This document shows positions 23,936-34,089 of a stretch of DNA of 64,000 nt, piece after piece. The notes below the pieces were generated by a model. The model saw nothing but the letters and a program-made list of their open reading frames with translations. It was not told the DNA's origin and did not search any database. The DNA is from Nageia nagi (Eukaryota; Pinophyta): assembly GCA_050084985.1 (NCBI GenBank), contig JBITNC010000001.1:13702001-13766000 (forward strand), given 5' to 3'. Both the position numbers and the translations under genes were made by a program. The stretch's first letter is position 1, and each line of letters opens with the position of its first letter.

Positions 23936-24642
23936 AAATTTAATTTATTTTCACTTAACTAACACAATAGTAGCTCTCAAAACATTGGAACATTATTGGA
24001 ATTTACCACTCAATTTCCTATAATTTTAGTTTAAGAAAGGATAAAAAGTAATAATAATATGAATAAGTATCTTTTAAACATTTTCAAGTAACAAAGATAT
24101 GCTTGGTACACGCTTCTCAATTGTATTCATTTTCCAAAATTAATTTCCAAACTTGAAAAATATCATAAGATATGAAAATTATTTAACAATAATCATGATA
24201 AGATATGTTAATCAATAATGATAAGGAATGTCAATCATTTAAACAAGAAAAGTAATATAATATAAATAAACTCAATGGTAGAAATGAATGCTCTTTTTCA
24301 TATTTTTATTGATTATGAAAGATAAAAAGTTTACAAAAATGATGAATTTTACTCTGTAATGTAGTGGCATCACCTAAAATAAAATGATGTTGCTAGGATA
24401 GTTTTAAACTTTCCTAAAAATTTAGTGATAAGAAATAAAGAAAATACATACATATATGAAAAAGATTAACATAAAACTTTTTTAGATGTATAACATTGAT
24501 TATGATATGTATATATCTCATAGAAAACTTGTTAACTCATCATAACTTAGGGTTATTACATAACTATCAAGCTATAAGGATTATCAAAATTAGTAAAGCA
24601 TAAGTATCAACATGAATAATAAACTAAAAATATCATCATAAA
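23936..24642. other. AT-rich interval, nothing recognised
   Basis: Contains further scattered GATAAG words. No gene, LTR end or repeat boundary is seen. Confidence 0.4.
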
Positions 24643-24750
24643 AGAGAATCATCATAGTACTTATTTTCCCAAGTACCCAAGGGAAGAGAATAAAGTAAGA
24701 GAATCATCAAGTACTGATTGCACCAAGTACCCAAGGGAGGGATAATCAAA
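24643..24750. repeat. 55-bp tandem duplication
   Basis: Two adjacent copies start with AGAGAATCATCA at 24643 and 24698, each carrying CAAGTACCCAAGGGA. They lie just left of the readable end of gypsy element B. Confidence 0.75.
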
Positions 24751-24779
24751 TGAACTACAAAGGTCAAATTGGAGAATAA

Positions 24780-25809
24780 TACCTGAACTTACCTTTGAAT
24801 TCAGGGACCTTTATTGCCCCCAATAATTGGACAAGAGCATAAATATCCTTGAATACAAGAGTAACAAGTTTACCTTTTTGCATACAATTTGAACTTGTTA
24901 TAGAAATCTCTACAAAATTATCTTTATTTTGTTGGATAATATTTGCTTTTCCTATTATTTTTTCATTCTTATTTTTATCTTCTTCTTATACTTTAACTTC
25001 TTAGGATAATTAGAAAATGCTACAACTAATTTTGGTGATATTGATTCACTTTTTTCACTAAACTCCATATATATAACCTCCTAAACTTTTTCTATTTCAA
25101 TATTTTCTTTCTTAGATGAAGTAACATCATTGGGGTTCTTCCTCTTTTGAGCAGTATCATTTAGTTTCTTTTGAATAATGCATACCTCCAAACTTTCCAA
25201 ATTCATCCCAAACACTCTTATCATCAAAATTTCCTACCCCTAGGCTTGTATCAATCTTTGCAACCTATTCTTGCTCTTTTTGATTAATTGGTTCATCTTA
25301 TTTTTTTCTCATTTTCCTTGTTTGGTACTTTAGTATTGGCAAAGTTGATTTTTGTTATTTGTAAGAAATCATTAACTGGAATGTGAGAGTATATATTTGT
25401 ATTTTGCATAATATATAAGAAAGCTTCTATATGTTTAGGATAAATTTGATCAACTTAAACACACTTATTTCATCTTGATTATGTTAGGAATATGACATTA
25501 TTGAGTGATTTCATTAGGGTATATTAGCACTTATGTTATTCACCAGACTCATAATGTTCCTCATTATCATTTGGATCATAGCTAATTTTAACATTATCAA
25601 TAAGTTTTTGCATATTCTTCCTCAATACAATACAACCATTAGTTCTATGCTCTTTAACTCAATGATAAAGACAATAAACATTTCCACTGTACCATTTTAG
25701 CTTTGGATCATTTTATCCTAATTCTTGTATTAGATATGGATCAATCAAAGCTTGTTGTAAAAAATCTTCATACATGACCTTAGGAGGGAGAGAGAGTATT
25801 AAATCTTCT
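24780..25809 (-). mobile_element. gypsy element B, downstream half (left of insertion D)
   Basis: This is the continuation of the minus-strand gag of element B after the interruption by element D. Directly at the junction the reverse strand reads EDLILSLPPKVMYEDFLQQA, then ALIDPYL, a zinc-knuckle remnant (about 25685-25598), and a Lys/Ser-rich linker to about 24950. Nothing recognisable as protease or polymerase follows before the duplication at 24643. The matching upstream half lies at 37549-38200, almost 12 kb away. Confidence 0.75.
25598..25685 (-). pseudogene. gag zinc-knuckle remnant of element B
   Basis: Reverse-strand reading WYSGNVYCLYH, one stop, then VKEHRTNGCIVLRKNMQKL. It matches the plant gypsy pattern YC-YH---GH-T--C--L---I--LI: the CxxxH start and the later Cys are kept, while the Gly before His has become Glu. 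The knuckle would bind RNA during packaging. Confidence 0.7.
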
Positions 25810-26121
25810 TGTAGACACCTAAAAATGTCCCCTTGTTAATTAGTAAACATTGAAATAATCATAACTCTTTATATAAGCCTCAAAAAAGCATGAAAACTCC
25901 ATTATTGGATAGCTCTCATCGAGTTTATGCAAAACGAGTGGTCACATGACCTCTTTTCAATAAAAATTGGCTATTTGGTGGTCATTTTAATATTGTTATA
26001 AAATTGTTAACCAGTCACCGGCGACCCAAAACAAACACTGACATTTTGAGCTAGTCGTTGGCATCCGTCTTCCAGTCGTCGATGACTCTATAACAGCCGA
26101 ATAGAAGCCAAAATAGTGAGA

Positions 26122-26145
26122 GAAAGTTGAAACATTTCAACTTTC
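26122..26145. promoter_or_regulatory. perfect 11-bp inverted repeat in U3 of element D
   Basis: Arms GAAAGTTGAAA and TTTCAACTTTC flank a CA centre, 89 bp upstream of the TATA box. The same 24 bp is unchanged in the other LTR (37015-37038) although the LTRs as a whole have drifted by about 7%. It could be a binding site for a dimeric transcription factor; the function is inferred only from position and symmetry. Confidence 0.5.
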
Positions 26146-26233
26146 CAAGATGAGGTGGATATAGGGGGTCATTTATGACCTACAGTGGCTGTTCACTTCC
26201 TCTTTATAGCCTTTGAATATCCCATCCAAAATC

Positions 26234-26241
26234 TATAAATA
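26234..26241 (+). promoter_or_regulatory. TATA box of element D 5' LTR
   Basis: TATAAATA within AATCTATAAATACAAG, conserved at the same offset in the 3' LTR (37127-37134). It is the best core-promoter candidate, and it leaves about 420 bp of LTR downstream as R and U5. Confidence 0.65.
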
Positions 26242-26661
26242 CAAGTTAATACAAAGCAAATTAGAGAGGATCTTGACCCATTTTTGAAGTAGGGTAATGC
26301 TGCCAAAATCTTATGAGGTCATACCTTTTATTATTTTATGTTAGCTTCCATTTAATACATGTCATACATAGATGCTTTAATGTTATTGTCTTTTGCATGT
26401 GTGTAGGATTTACAGGTTGTTCATAGCAAGGAGAGAAGCAAGCAAATCAAAAACAATGGAGATCTAATACTCTTATTTTGGCAAATGGCATTTGTAAAAG
26501 TCCCTTATAAGGGCAAATTGTAGTGTGAACTAAAAATCAATATCATTTTACAATTACAACATGTTTATCTATTTTATATAATTTGAAGTTCAGTGAAGAT
26601 TTAAGAATGATTTGTATTTCATGTTATTCTACATTCCAACTTTATTTTCACTGCAACATTC

Positions 26662-26678
26662 TGGCATTAGAAGGAGGG
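26662..26678 (+). promoter_or_regulatory. primer-binding site of element D (tRNA-Asn type)
   Basis: TGGCATTAGAAGGAGGG lies 6 nt after the LTR. From memory the 3' end of plant tRNA-Asn is complementary to TGGCGCTAGAAGGAGGG, so 15 of 17 positions match. The two changes (G to A and C to T) fit cytosine deamination. Confidence 0.65.
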
Positions 26679-28022
26679 CCCTTCCATCATTGATAGGGAG
26701 GTTTTTTGTTTATAATGATTTTACCTTTCTATTATTTGGTTTATTCAAATTTCTCCATATACTAACTTCAAATTTTGCATTCTGTACATTTTAGGAAATC
26801 TATTGCAGAAATGCCAGCGACTGGTATCGGATGCCGATGACTCAAAAGGAACACCAATGTTTACAAATTAATCCAGATTGAATGCCAACGATTGGAATTG
26901 AATGTCAGTGACTTAGAATAAATGCCAGCAACCTCTATCTAAACACCGACGACTCATACCCAGGTCATTTTGTCTCTTTTAGTTATTCCTGAAAATTAAA
27001 ATAAAATGCATAATGTATTGTTAAAATGAAAGAATATTTTTGAATGTGATTCCTTTGCCTAGAATGCATATAAGGATGGGTAGAAAAGATTAAATGAATA
27101 TTTTTTTATTAATTTATTTTATGTAAAATGTTATGTATTTACTTTCATGTTTGGGTGAAGGGTACGTACACATTAAATACTTCTTATCTTGTCTACTTAT
27201 GTTCTCCTTTACACTTCGTGCGATCTAAGGTGACCAAAGAAGGAGTAATTAATTTTTCTTTTCTTTCACACTATCATTAATTTGGCTAATTTACCCACAC
27301 ATAATGACCTCTTACTAGTAAGAGGAGGTAATTTACTACACATAATACTTCCACAATTGGAAGGAGTAAATGAATCACATTTAATTTGGAATGAACTTAA
27401 AGGAAATAAATCAGGTTTTTGATAGTGCAAATCATATTAAAAGGTTAACGAATTAGAGGGATTCGAATACACTAAGTACTTTCACTTAACAAAGTATGCT
27501 CTCACTTTTGTGCTTCAAGCGATCCTAAGTGATCAGAAATAAGTTAAGTGAAAGAGGTAAAATTTATGCACATTTTATTTGGAAATATACTTCACATTAA
27601 CACTCTTAAAGTGGTCTACCCTTACCACTCCATTGGAGGTCAAAGGGAGGTTACTCTTGGAGGAGTAATTGAACCTCATTTAATTAATTTATCTACACTT
27701 AATGACTTCTTACTAAGTCTGCTCTTACCACTCCATTGGATGTTGAAGAGATATGTGACTAGTAAGAAGAGGAAATTTATCACATATAAAACTTCCACAG
27801 CTGGAAGGAGTTAATGAACATCATTAAGAGGTTGGATAATGAATCGCATTATAAGGAACAACGGGGTCTATTAAGGTCAAGATCCACTTAAAATAAACTT
27901 TTGATTGTATCACATTAAGATAAGATAAGTGAATGGACATGAATGTTTGGGAGGGTAGTATGCATAAATGTATTTTACTTGTTTAAATGCATTTCATAAG
28001 GCCTTAAAGGAATTTTATCATT
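26679..28022 (+). other. long leader of element D with internal repeats
   Basis: Between primer site and first ORF. 26800-26965 carries about six degenerate copies of a 17-20 bp unit around ATGCCAGCGACT. 27160-27840 is a degenerate duplication of about 300-400 bp: compare GCGATCTAAGGTGACC (27220-27235) with GCGATCCTAAGTGATC (27519-27534), and ACTTCCACAATTGGAAGGAG (27346-27365) with ACTTCCACAGCTGGAAGGAG (27790-27809). A perfect 18-bp palindrome lies at 27308-27325. No coding function is apparent. Confidence 0.6.
27308..27325. other. perfect 18-bp palindrome in leader of element D
   Basis: CCTCTTACTAGTAAGAGG is fully self-complementary. In RNA it could form a hairpin or intermolecular duplex; in retroviruses, palindromes in the 5' leader can start genome dimerisation. 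For this element that role is only a guess. Confidence 0.5.
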
Positions 28023-29722
28023 ATGAGGTTTGTTTTGGTTGCACTTTTGAATTATGTTCCTTTTTCTATCAAAGTAAAATTAAAAATACAAAGACTATGG
28101 TCACATCTTGACAAGTCAACTTTAGATACCTATTATAATTCTGAGATCGTGAAGAATGATTTTTATATTGACATTGAAAAGCTTTTAGCATACTTAGCAA
28201 AGAAAGAACAATGTACCATACCTCTTCTTCAATCCTTAGAAAGCCTTGTTAGATCCGATGAAGAGCTAGAGTATAGTTCTTCCATTCCTTCGCCCTCATC
28301 ATGGGATGAGTTTGACACTGAAAATAATGAGCCCATCATAAAGATTGAAAACTCATCAACACATCTCATCAAATTAAAATCTTGTTGTGCATCCCCTTTT
28401 GAGACTATCAAACCTAATGAATCCAATTTGCTAAGGGATGAATCGAGTATTAATGCCAAAGGCCTTGATGCAACATCCTATGCTAAATCATATGACCTTC
28501 TAGAGTTAGATACCTTGATGTATTCACCCCAACCTTGGGATGAATATGATATTAAAGAAGAGGAGTTTGACATGAATCTTGAGGACCTTTCAGAACATTC
28601 CTTAGAATTGCAATTTTATTCTCCTCCCCTTCTAGAGGCTACAAGACCTTCTATCGATTCCCATGAATCTAATAATATTCTTGAGTTCAAGGATGAAAAT
28701 TGTTCATTCTCATCACAAGTAGAAATTGGAGAGCCTCACATAAGAATTAAAAAATCCATAGATTGTATTATTGAATCTAGAGAATTTCAATCACAAAGAA
28801 ATGAAAAATATAAAAATAAAATTTTCAAAGCTAAACACCATGAGCTTGGAATGAATATTCATGTGGGGAAACAACACATCATGATAATGATACAAAGTTT
28901 TATGAGGATGAATGTTGTTCAAACCCACTAAAAATACCTTCAAAATATCAAACTAGCTTGATGAAAAATTGGGAATGTGATAAAGAAGATAGCCCTACAA
29001 CAAATAAATTACTTAGGAATATTTTATGTGATGAAAAAGCTAAGAATATTTGGAAAAGGGAATCCCATAAACAACAACAAGCATGTTCTTCTTACAATCA
29101 ACATGACAAAACCTTCAATGAGTTTGTCGACAAAATGAGACAAGAAGAGATGAGACAAAAGCATAATGTAAAAACTTATACAAACCAAAAGAGTCAAGCT
29201 TGGGTGCAATTATCATCACCACTTAATTACCAAGTATGGAGATATCAAGACTCTTACTCTAATCAATGAAGAGAATTGCCTCTTGAGAGCTTAGATTATC
29301 AACCTCAAAGCCCCTCTTCACAAGCTAGGATAACTGACCCCACCTATCAAAAAACACTTCATAGGGCTAATTCTTGTATGGAAGATTTTGATAGAATAAC
29401 TTTGTATTCAGTAAGAACCTCACAAACAAATCCTCAATTTAAGATTTCAAACAAATTCTTCTATGATCCTTATTCCTATAACAAACCCTCATCGCAAGAA
29501 AAATGTAGAAAAGCTTTAGCTAAACAATTCAAGGTAGGAGAGATACCCTCTTTTGCGGAGTTAGAGGCAAAGAGAAAACACATAGAGAGAGATTATGAAG
29601 AAACTATAAACTTTAGTAAAAGATATGAATATGTTAGACATAAGCTAGAAGAGGAAGCCAAACTTAAAGAAAAGAATATAGAACTCAAAGAAAAAGAAAA
29701 GCAAGAGCTTGATAAACAATGA
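28023..29722 (+). pseudogene. element D gag polyprotein, N-terminal region
   Basis: An acidic, Ser/Glu-rich region of about 570 codons. The first 302 codons are open from an ATG at 28023; a 1-nt frameshift near 28860 moves to the next frame, which continues open to 29722 apart from one TGA at 29267. Repeated features are PSPSSWDEFD (about 28289-28318) and SPQPWDEYD (about 28523-28549), and a charged coiled-coil-like end rich in KE-KE (29630-29720). No known domain is recognised. Element F has an acidic region at the equivalent place before gag (52848-53721), so this is probably the extended N-terminus of gag. The start codon is the first ATG of the frame and is not proven. Confidence 0.65.
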
Positions 29723-29929
29723 CAAATTTTTGATAAGGTAAAACAAGAAGTTAGAGATAGTTGGTTACTTCACGAGAAGTCTTAACAAAATAAAGTACAA
29801 CCATCTACAACTCTTAAAATCCAATGTAAGGGCATCATTTACCTTCTAATATTCCATCATTATCATCTTCATCATTGTTATCAAGATTTCTTTCTAATGA
29901 TGAATCTTATAATTTAGACCTAAAGTTAG

Positions 29930-30819
29930 AAAGAAACACCAATCATAGAAGATATCGAAAACATCCTCAGGATAGTTGGACAGATAAAGAATTAGAAGAT
30001 TTCATGAAGGATTTCATGAATAAATAAATGAACATATCAAGGTTCAATAAGTTGACATATGATAATATTTGCAATGAACCCATCCATCCGAGTGTCCCTA
30101 AGAAGAAATTACCTTACAACTTTGAAATACCTAAGATAATTCCTTTTATAGGAAATCAAGATCCTAAGGAAAATTTAAGGTGGTTTAAATTTTCAAATTA
30201 CCTAATTTATAATGATGAGGACTTGATGCTACGTTTGTTCCCTATGACACTTGCAGCCCAAGCCCTGGAATGGTATAATAATTTACCACGACATAGTATT
30301 TATTCATTTTCTCAATTGGCAAACTTATTCTTACAACATTTTAGGATTTATATCAAAGAGGAATCTTCTATTATGGATCTTGTAGAACTAAAACAATCTC
30401 AAAATGAATCAATTGTTGACTTTATTTCACGATGGAGGGATATACTCTATGGCATGCCCTATACCTTACCTCAGGAGGAGTTAGTTAAATTATTTAGTCA
30501 AAATTGTTTAAGGCCTATAGCTAGTATATTACAAATCCAACGATATAATACTCTCGAAGAAGTTATTGCTCAAGCAGTTATAATTGAGAAGGTCAAGATT
30601 AAATGCGATGAAATAAAAATTATGAGAAAAGAAAAATATAATAAAAATGAGTATTGTAATTATCACCATCAAATAGGTCATAGTACAAAAAACTATCTAG
30701 CATTGAGAAATAGAACTCAAAATTCAATCAAAGATAATAACTTGGAAGTTGAAGACCATACTTCTATTTCAGATCAAAATTTAAAAATTATCAAGACTCA
30801 CCTCCTTCATATCAAGTAA
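29930..30819 (+). pseudogene. element D gag (Retrotrans_gag core and zinc knuckle)
   Basis: From an open 263-codon segment (30028-30819) plus about 30 in-frame codons upstream of one TAA (30025-30027, probably once CAA). The core reads RWFKFSNYLIYNDEDLMLRL, AAQALEWYNNLP, FSQLANLFLQHFR and ESIVDFISRWR, an excellent match to the Retrotrans_gag fold. A knuckle YCNYHHQIGHSTKNY lies at about 30652-30696; the last Cys of CxxxH----GH-T--C is Tyr here, so zinc binding is probably impaired. The true C-terminus shifts into the protease frame through a 1-nt indel between about 30700 and 30780. The protein would build the particle. Confidence 0.85.
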
Positions 30820-31445
30820 ATATGATATCTATTGTACCTAATTACAGTCAAGTGACACCTACTTGGAATCCAAGTAATCAACCTATTATAGGAATAGTTG
30901 GAGTTGATACTGGAACTCAAAACATACCAGAAAAACAAATTGATATATCATATAATCAAAAATCTGAAATGCAAGTTTCTCCATTGGTACATCAGCCTAT
31001 AATTTTTTTTTATGACCATGAGAGACAACCAAACAAGGGACTTCAAGGGTTAGATCCACCTCTCCATGTCATTGGTAAAGTAAATGGTAAATTTGTTAAG
31101 AGGATATTAATAGATGAAGGGTCAGATGTCAATATCATATCTACATCAGCATATCACAAATTGAATCATCCTTTCTCTCATATTTCTTTACCATCATTAC
31201 AAATAAAAGCATTTAATAATACCTTATGTTCAACAATAGGGTCGATAGTGTTACCCATCACCATTGGATGTAATACGATACAAACATCATTGTATATCAT
31301 TGAAGGAAACATTGAACAATATAATATTCTTTTAGGTAGACCATGGATTCAAGAAATGGAATGTGTCCCATCTATATTTCATGGTTGTCTAAAATACATT
31401 CATGAGGGATTACTCCATTGTGTACAAAGAGATGAAAATCCATAA
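30783..31445 (+). pseudogene. element D retroviral-type aspartic protease
   Basis: Open for 207 codons from 30822 and in frame back to 30783, ending at TAA 31443. Key blocks are PPLHVIGKVNGKFVKRILID, then EGSDVNIISTSAYHKL (active site about 31110-31130) and ILLGRPWIQEM (about 31325-31357). The active-site triplet is D-E-G instead of D-S-G or D-G-G, which one G-to-A change would explain. The ILLGRPW block and the distance of about 70 residues between the two landmarks are as expected for plant gypsy proteases. It would cleave the gag polyprotein. It is probably a fusion with gag rather than a separately started protein. Confidence 0.82.
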
Positions 31446-31850
31446 TCACATTATAATATTACAAAATCATCAAAAATGAAACCTCCTATGCAAAATTCAA
31501 AGGAAAGAACATCATCCATATTTGCTAGGCAAGTGCATAATCATAAAAATATGAGATGGGAATTAAAATCCAAAGATGATTACAATGATGGAATGCAATC
31601 TTTGGAACAACCTAAGAGGGTGGTAGATCATATAATGAAAGAAAACCTAAAGCCTAAGTCAATAAAATACGATAAGTATGGACATCATGTTTATCATCAT
31701 CCCTTGGGGCATAATACTAAACATTGCCACCAATTAAATCATGCCCTTCATGATTTGATGGATGATGGAAAATTTGAAATAGATATATCTTTATTGATAG
31801 ATAACAATTTACATCATCTACAAAATACATACATACATTCCACATAATTA
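31446..31850 (+). pseudogene. element D post-protease region with second knuckle-like motif
   Basis: Same frame as the protease, separated from it by a single TAA, so probably one protein originally. It contains KYGHHVYHHPLGHNTKHCHQ followed by LNHALHDLMDDGKFEID (about 31674-31785). That is very close to the gag knuckle pattern (YC-YH---GH-T--C-QL---I-DLID-G-I), with the first Cys lost, and it lies after the protease instead of before it. Element D already has a knuckle in gag, so this looks like a second gag-derived segment. Just downstream (31855-31990) are two SHWG-type repeats, then coding similarity ends. Confidence 0.6.
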
Positions 31851-33239
31851 AACAATGATGAATTATGTTATTTGCATAAGGATATTCAATCTCCTTCATA
31901 TCATTCACATTGGGGTAGTCGTCCCCCATCTTACTTTTGATCTCCTCATGTTTTACGTAGATCACATTGGGGCAATTGCCCTCCATCAAAAAAAAAAAAA
32001 ATCATCAAAACTTGATTTAGAAATCACCCAAACATCAAAATATGATTAAAAACTAAAATGATCATATCTGATTTTGAAATGGGTTATAGTATGTTTATTG
32101 CATTTCCATGTCTTCCCCTTTTTCCACCTCATATTCATCCCCCATTATGTTGGAATATTTGAGTATTAGATTATATTCTAACAATTCATCAAGGCATAAA
32201 TACTATACATCATCCATGATCACTTCTATACCATTATACAAATATGTTTAATACTTATTGTAAAAGAAATAATTTATGAAATTAATATTCTTATTGACTT
32301 TACCAACCTTCATCATGAAATTTTTGAAATTTTGGATGATAAACAAACATGATTATGATACACTTAAGGTTGTTATAGACTCATACACATATTCACATTT
32401 AAATAATCTTAAAATAGTCAAGAATGAGGTGTTACAAGAGCATGATTTCGAGCGAAAGTGTTACATGTTCATCCTATTATTCGCTTCATCTCGAACCCAA
32501 GAATCATTGGATAGTTTTATTTAAAAAAAAAAAAGGTGAAAAGAGAGAGAGAAAAAAAAATAATTACTACATTATATCAATGATTCTTGGGTGATTACAA
32601 TATCCTCTACCGAGGCTATGGATGCTTGATTGGCAGTAGAGCAAGGTTGTAGCGGGATCGAGGGGTTAATCCTCATCGGGGCTATGGATGCCTGTATGGA
32701 AATGGGGCATACCTTACGAGTGGTGACATGTCCATATTGGTTAGTGACCTTCTTTCCTATGGACCTATGTACATTTCATATGGATGAACTAGCTTATACA
32801 TTTTATGCTCTTGTGACATTTAGTTCGAGATGGAAATAAATATCATTGCACACACACGAGTCTATGATAATTTTGAGAACATCATGACTTTTGTTTTATA
32901 TCATATAAAGAAGAAAAAATCTAATGGTGATTGGTTAATATGGTCAACTTGAATATTATGATCATTATATTTCTTCATCATCCCATGCCTCCATCCCATA
33001 CTATTTATTATTACATAGTAATTAATATTACACTTATATTTATCAATGCCTTGATGAGTTGATTAGTTTATCTCTCTAAATACTCAAATACATCCTATGT
33101 CCATTCATTTGTTATACTATTTTCATATTAACATCCACCATCACCCCATACACATTATACTATACCAACTTTCATATTTTATTATCCAACATCCATATAT
33201 TTCCTAATCCATCTTTATCGATTATAGAATTGGAGGTGC
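31851..33239 (+). other. element D, non-coding 3' half, first part
   Basis: No polymerase or integrase motif was found on either strand. It contains a 14-nt A run (31987-32000), an A/G-rich run (32520-32562), and a pair of GCTATGGATGC words at 32619-32629 and 32680-32690 in an unusually CpG-rich patch (32609-32760). Confidence 0.5.
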
Positions 33240-33605
33240 TTCCATATTATTTGAGAAAAAGAGTGAGTAATTGCTCTCCCCATTAATATGGGAGTCAGCA
33301 TTGTTGTTGTTAAATTTTTTTTGCTTCTATTCTTATCTACAAGTTTAAGCAAGAAACTACCCTTAGTAGATTGATGAAAGTCAACCCTAGAACATTGTTA
33401 AATTTTATATCTTCCATTATTCTTTGGGATCGAGAATAAGAAATTATTCTCCCCATTGAATTGGAAGTCAATGTTCTTTTCCTATCATATCCCATCCATT
33501 TAAACCCCTTAGAACATCGTTAAAAAGCTTCCATCATTCCTTGGGATCGAGAGTAAGAAATCACTCTTCCCTTTGAATTGGAAGTTGATGTTCTTCTCCC
33601 CTTTC
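33240..33605 (+). repeat. degenerate tandem repeat in element D
   Basis: Three related segments: AGAGTGAGTAATTGCTCTCC (33260), GAGAATAAGAAATTATTCTCC-type (33432) and GAGAGTAAGAAATCACTCTTCC-type (33548), each followed by CATT(G/A)A(A/T)-TGG(A/G)AGT. Each unit also folds back on itself (GAGTGA...GCTCTC, GAGTAA...CACTCTT), so every copy could form a small hairpin. Confidence 0.6.
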
Positions 33606-34089
33606 CATTCATTATCATCTACCCATAAATTGAATGTATGTTACATCTTGTTCCATATCCTTTGCACATGTTATCATAAAATAAAAAGTATTAGTAGCCA
33701 AGTTTGGTAAATGATACAATCTAATACTGCAATTTTTCAAATCATTATCCTTAAATTTTAAGATATTTAACAATATCCAAATCAACATCGATGATTGAAA
33801 TAACAATAAAACTAATAACAATAATCGAAGTACTTATTCGAACTTAGAGATACACCATCAATGTGTAGCACATCAAAGTACATTCATGATTAAAGTTTAA
33901 AATCATGCTTTTAAATTTCTCAAGAATGAATAACAAAATACATAATATATATCATCTACCATTATGTTGATCTTTGTAGCAAACTTGATTTTGTATCACC
34001 ATCTCGATAAATGAAGTAGAATTCATCTGTCTTGTTTTCAAGTCTTGTTCAACATAAAATCTCAATAATGGAAAAACATGTTTCTAATG
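33606..34089 (+). other. element D, AT-rich non-coding spacer
   Basis: Nothing specific recognised; weak similarity to the repeat units that follow is possible. Confidence 0.35.

Larger units (their letters stand above)
25810..26655 (+). repeat. 5' LTR of element D
   Basis: Starts TGTAGACACC and ends CACTGCA. It aligns with the 3' LTR over its full 846 bp with no net indel. It contains a near-palindrome (26122-26145), a TATA box (26234-26241) and several CpG-bearing copies of a GTCG(A/T)TGACT-type motif around 26010-26090. It should supply the promoter for the element RNA. Confidence 0.93.

Noticed and set aside
28229-28459. 76-codon minus-strand frame
   Set aside because: It lies antisense inside the N-terminal gag region of element D and is a shadow.
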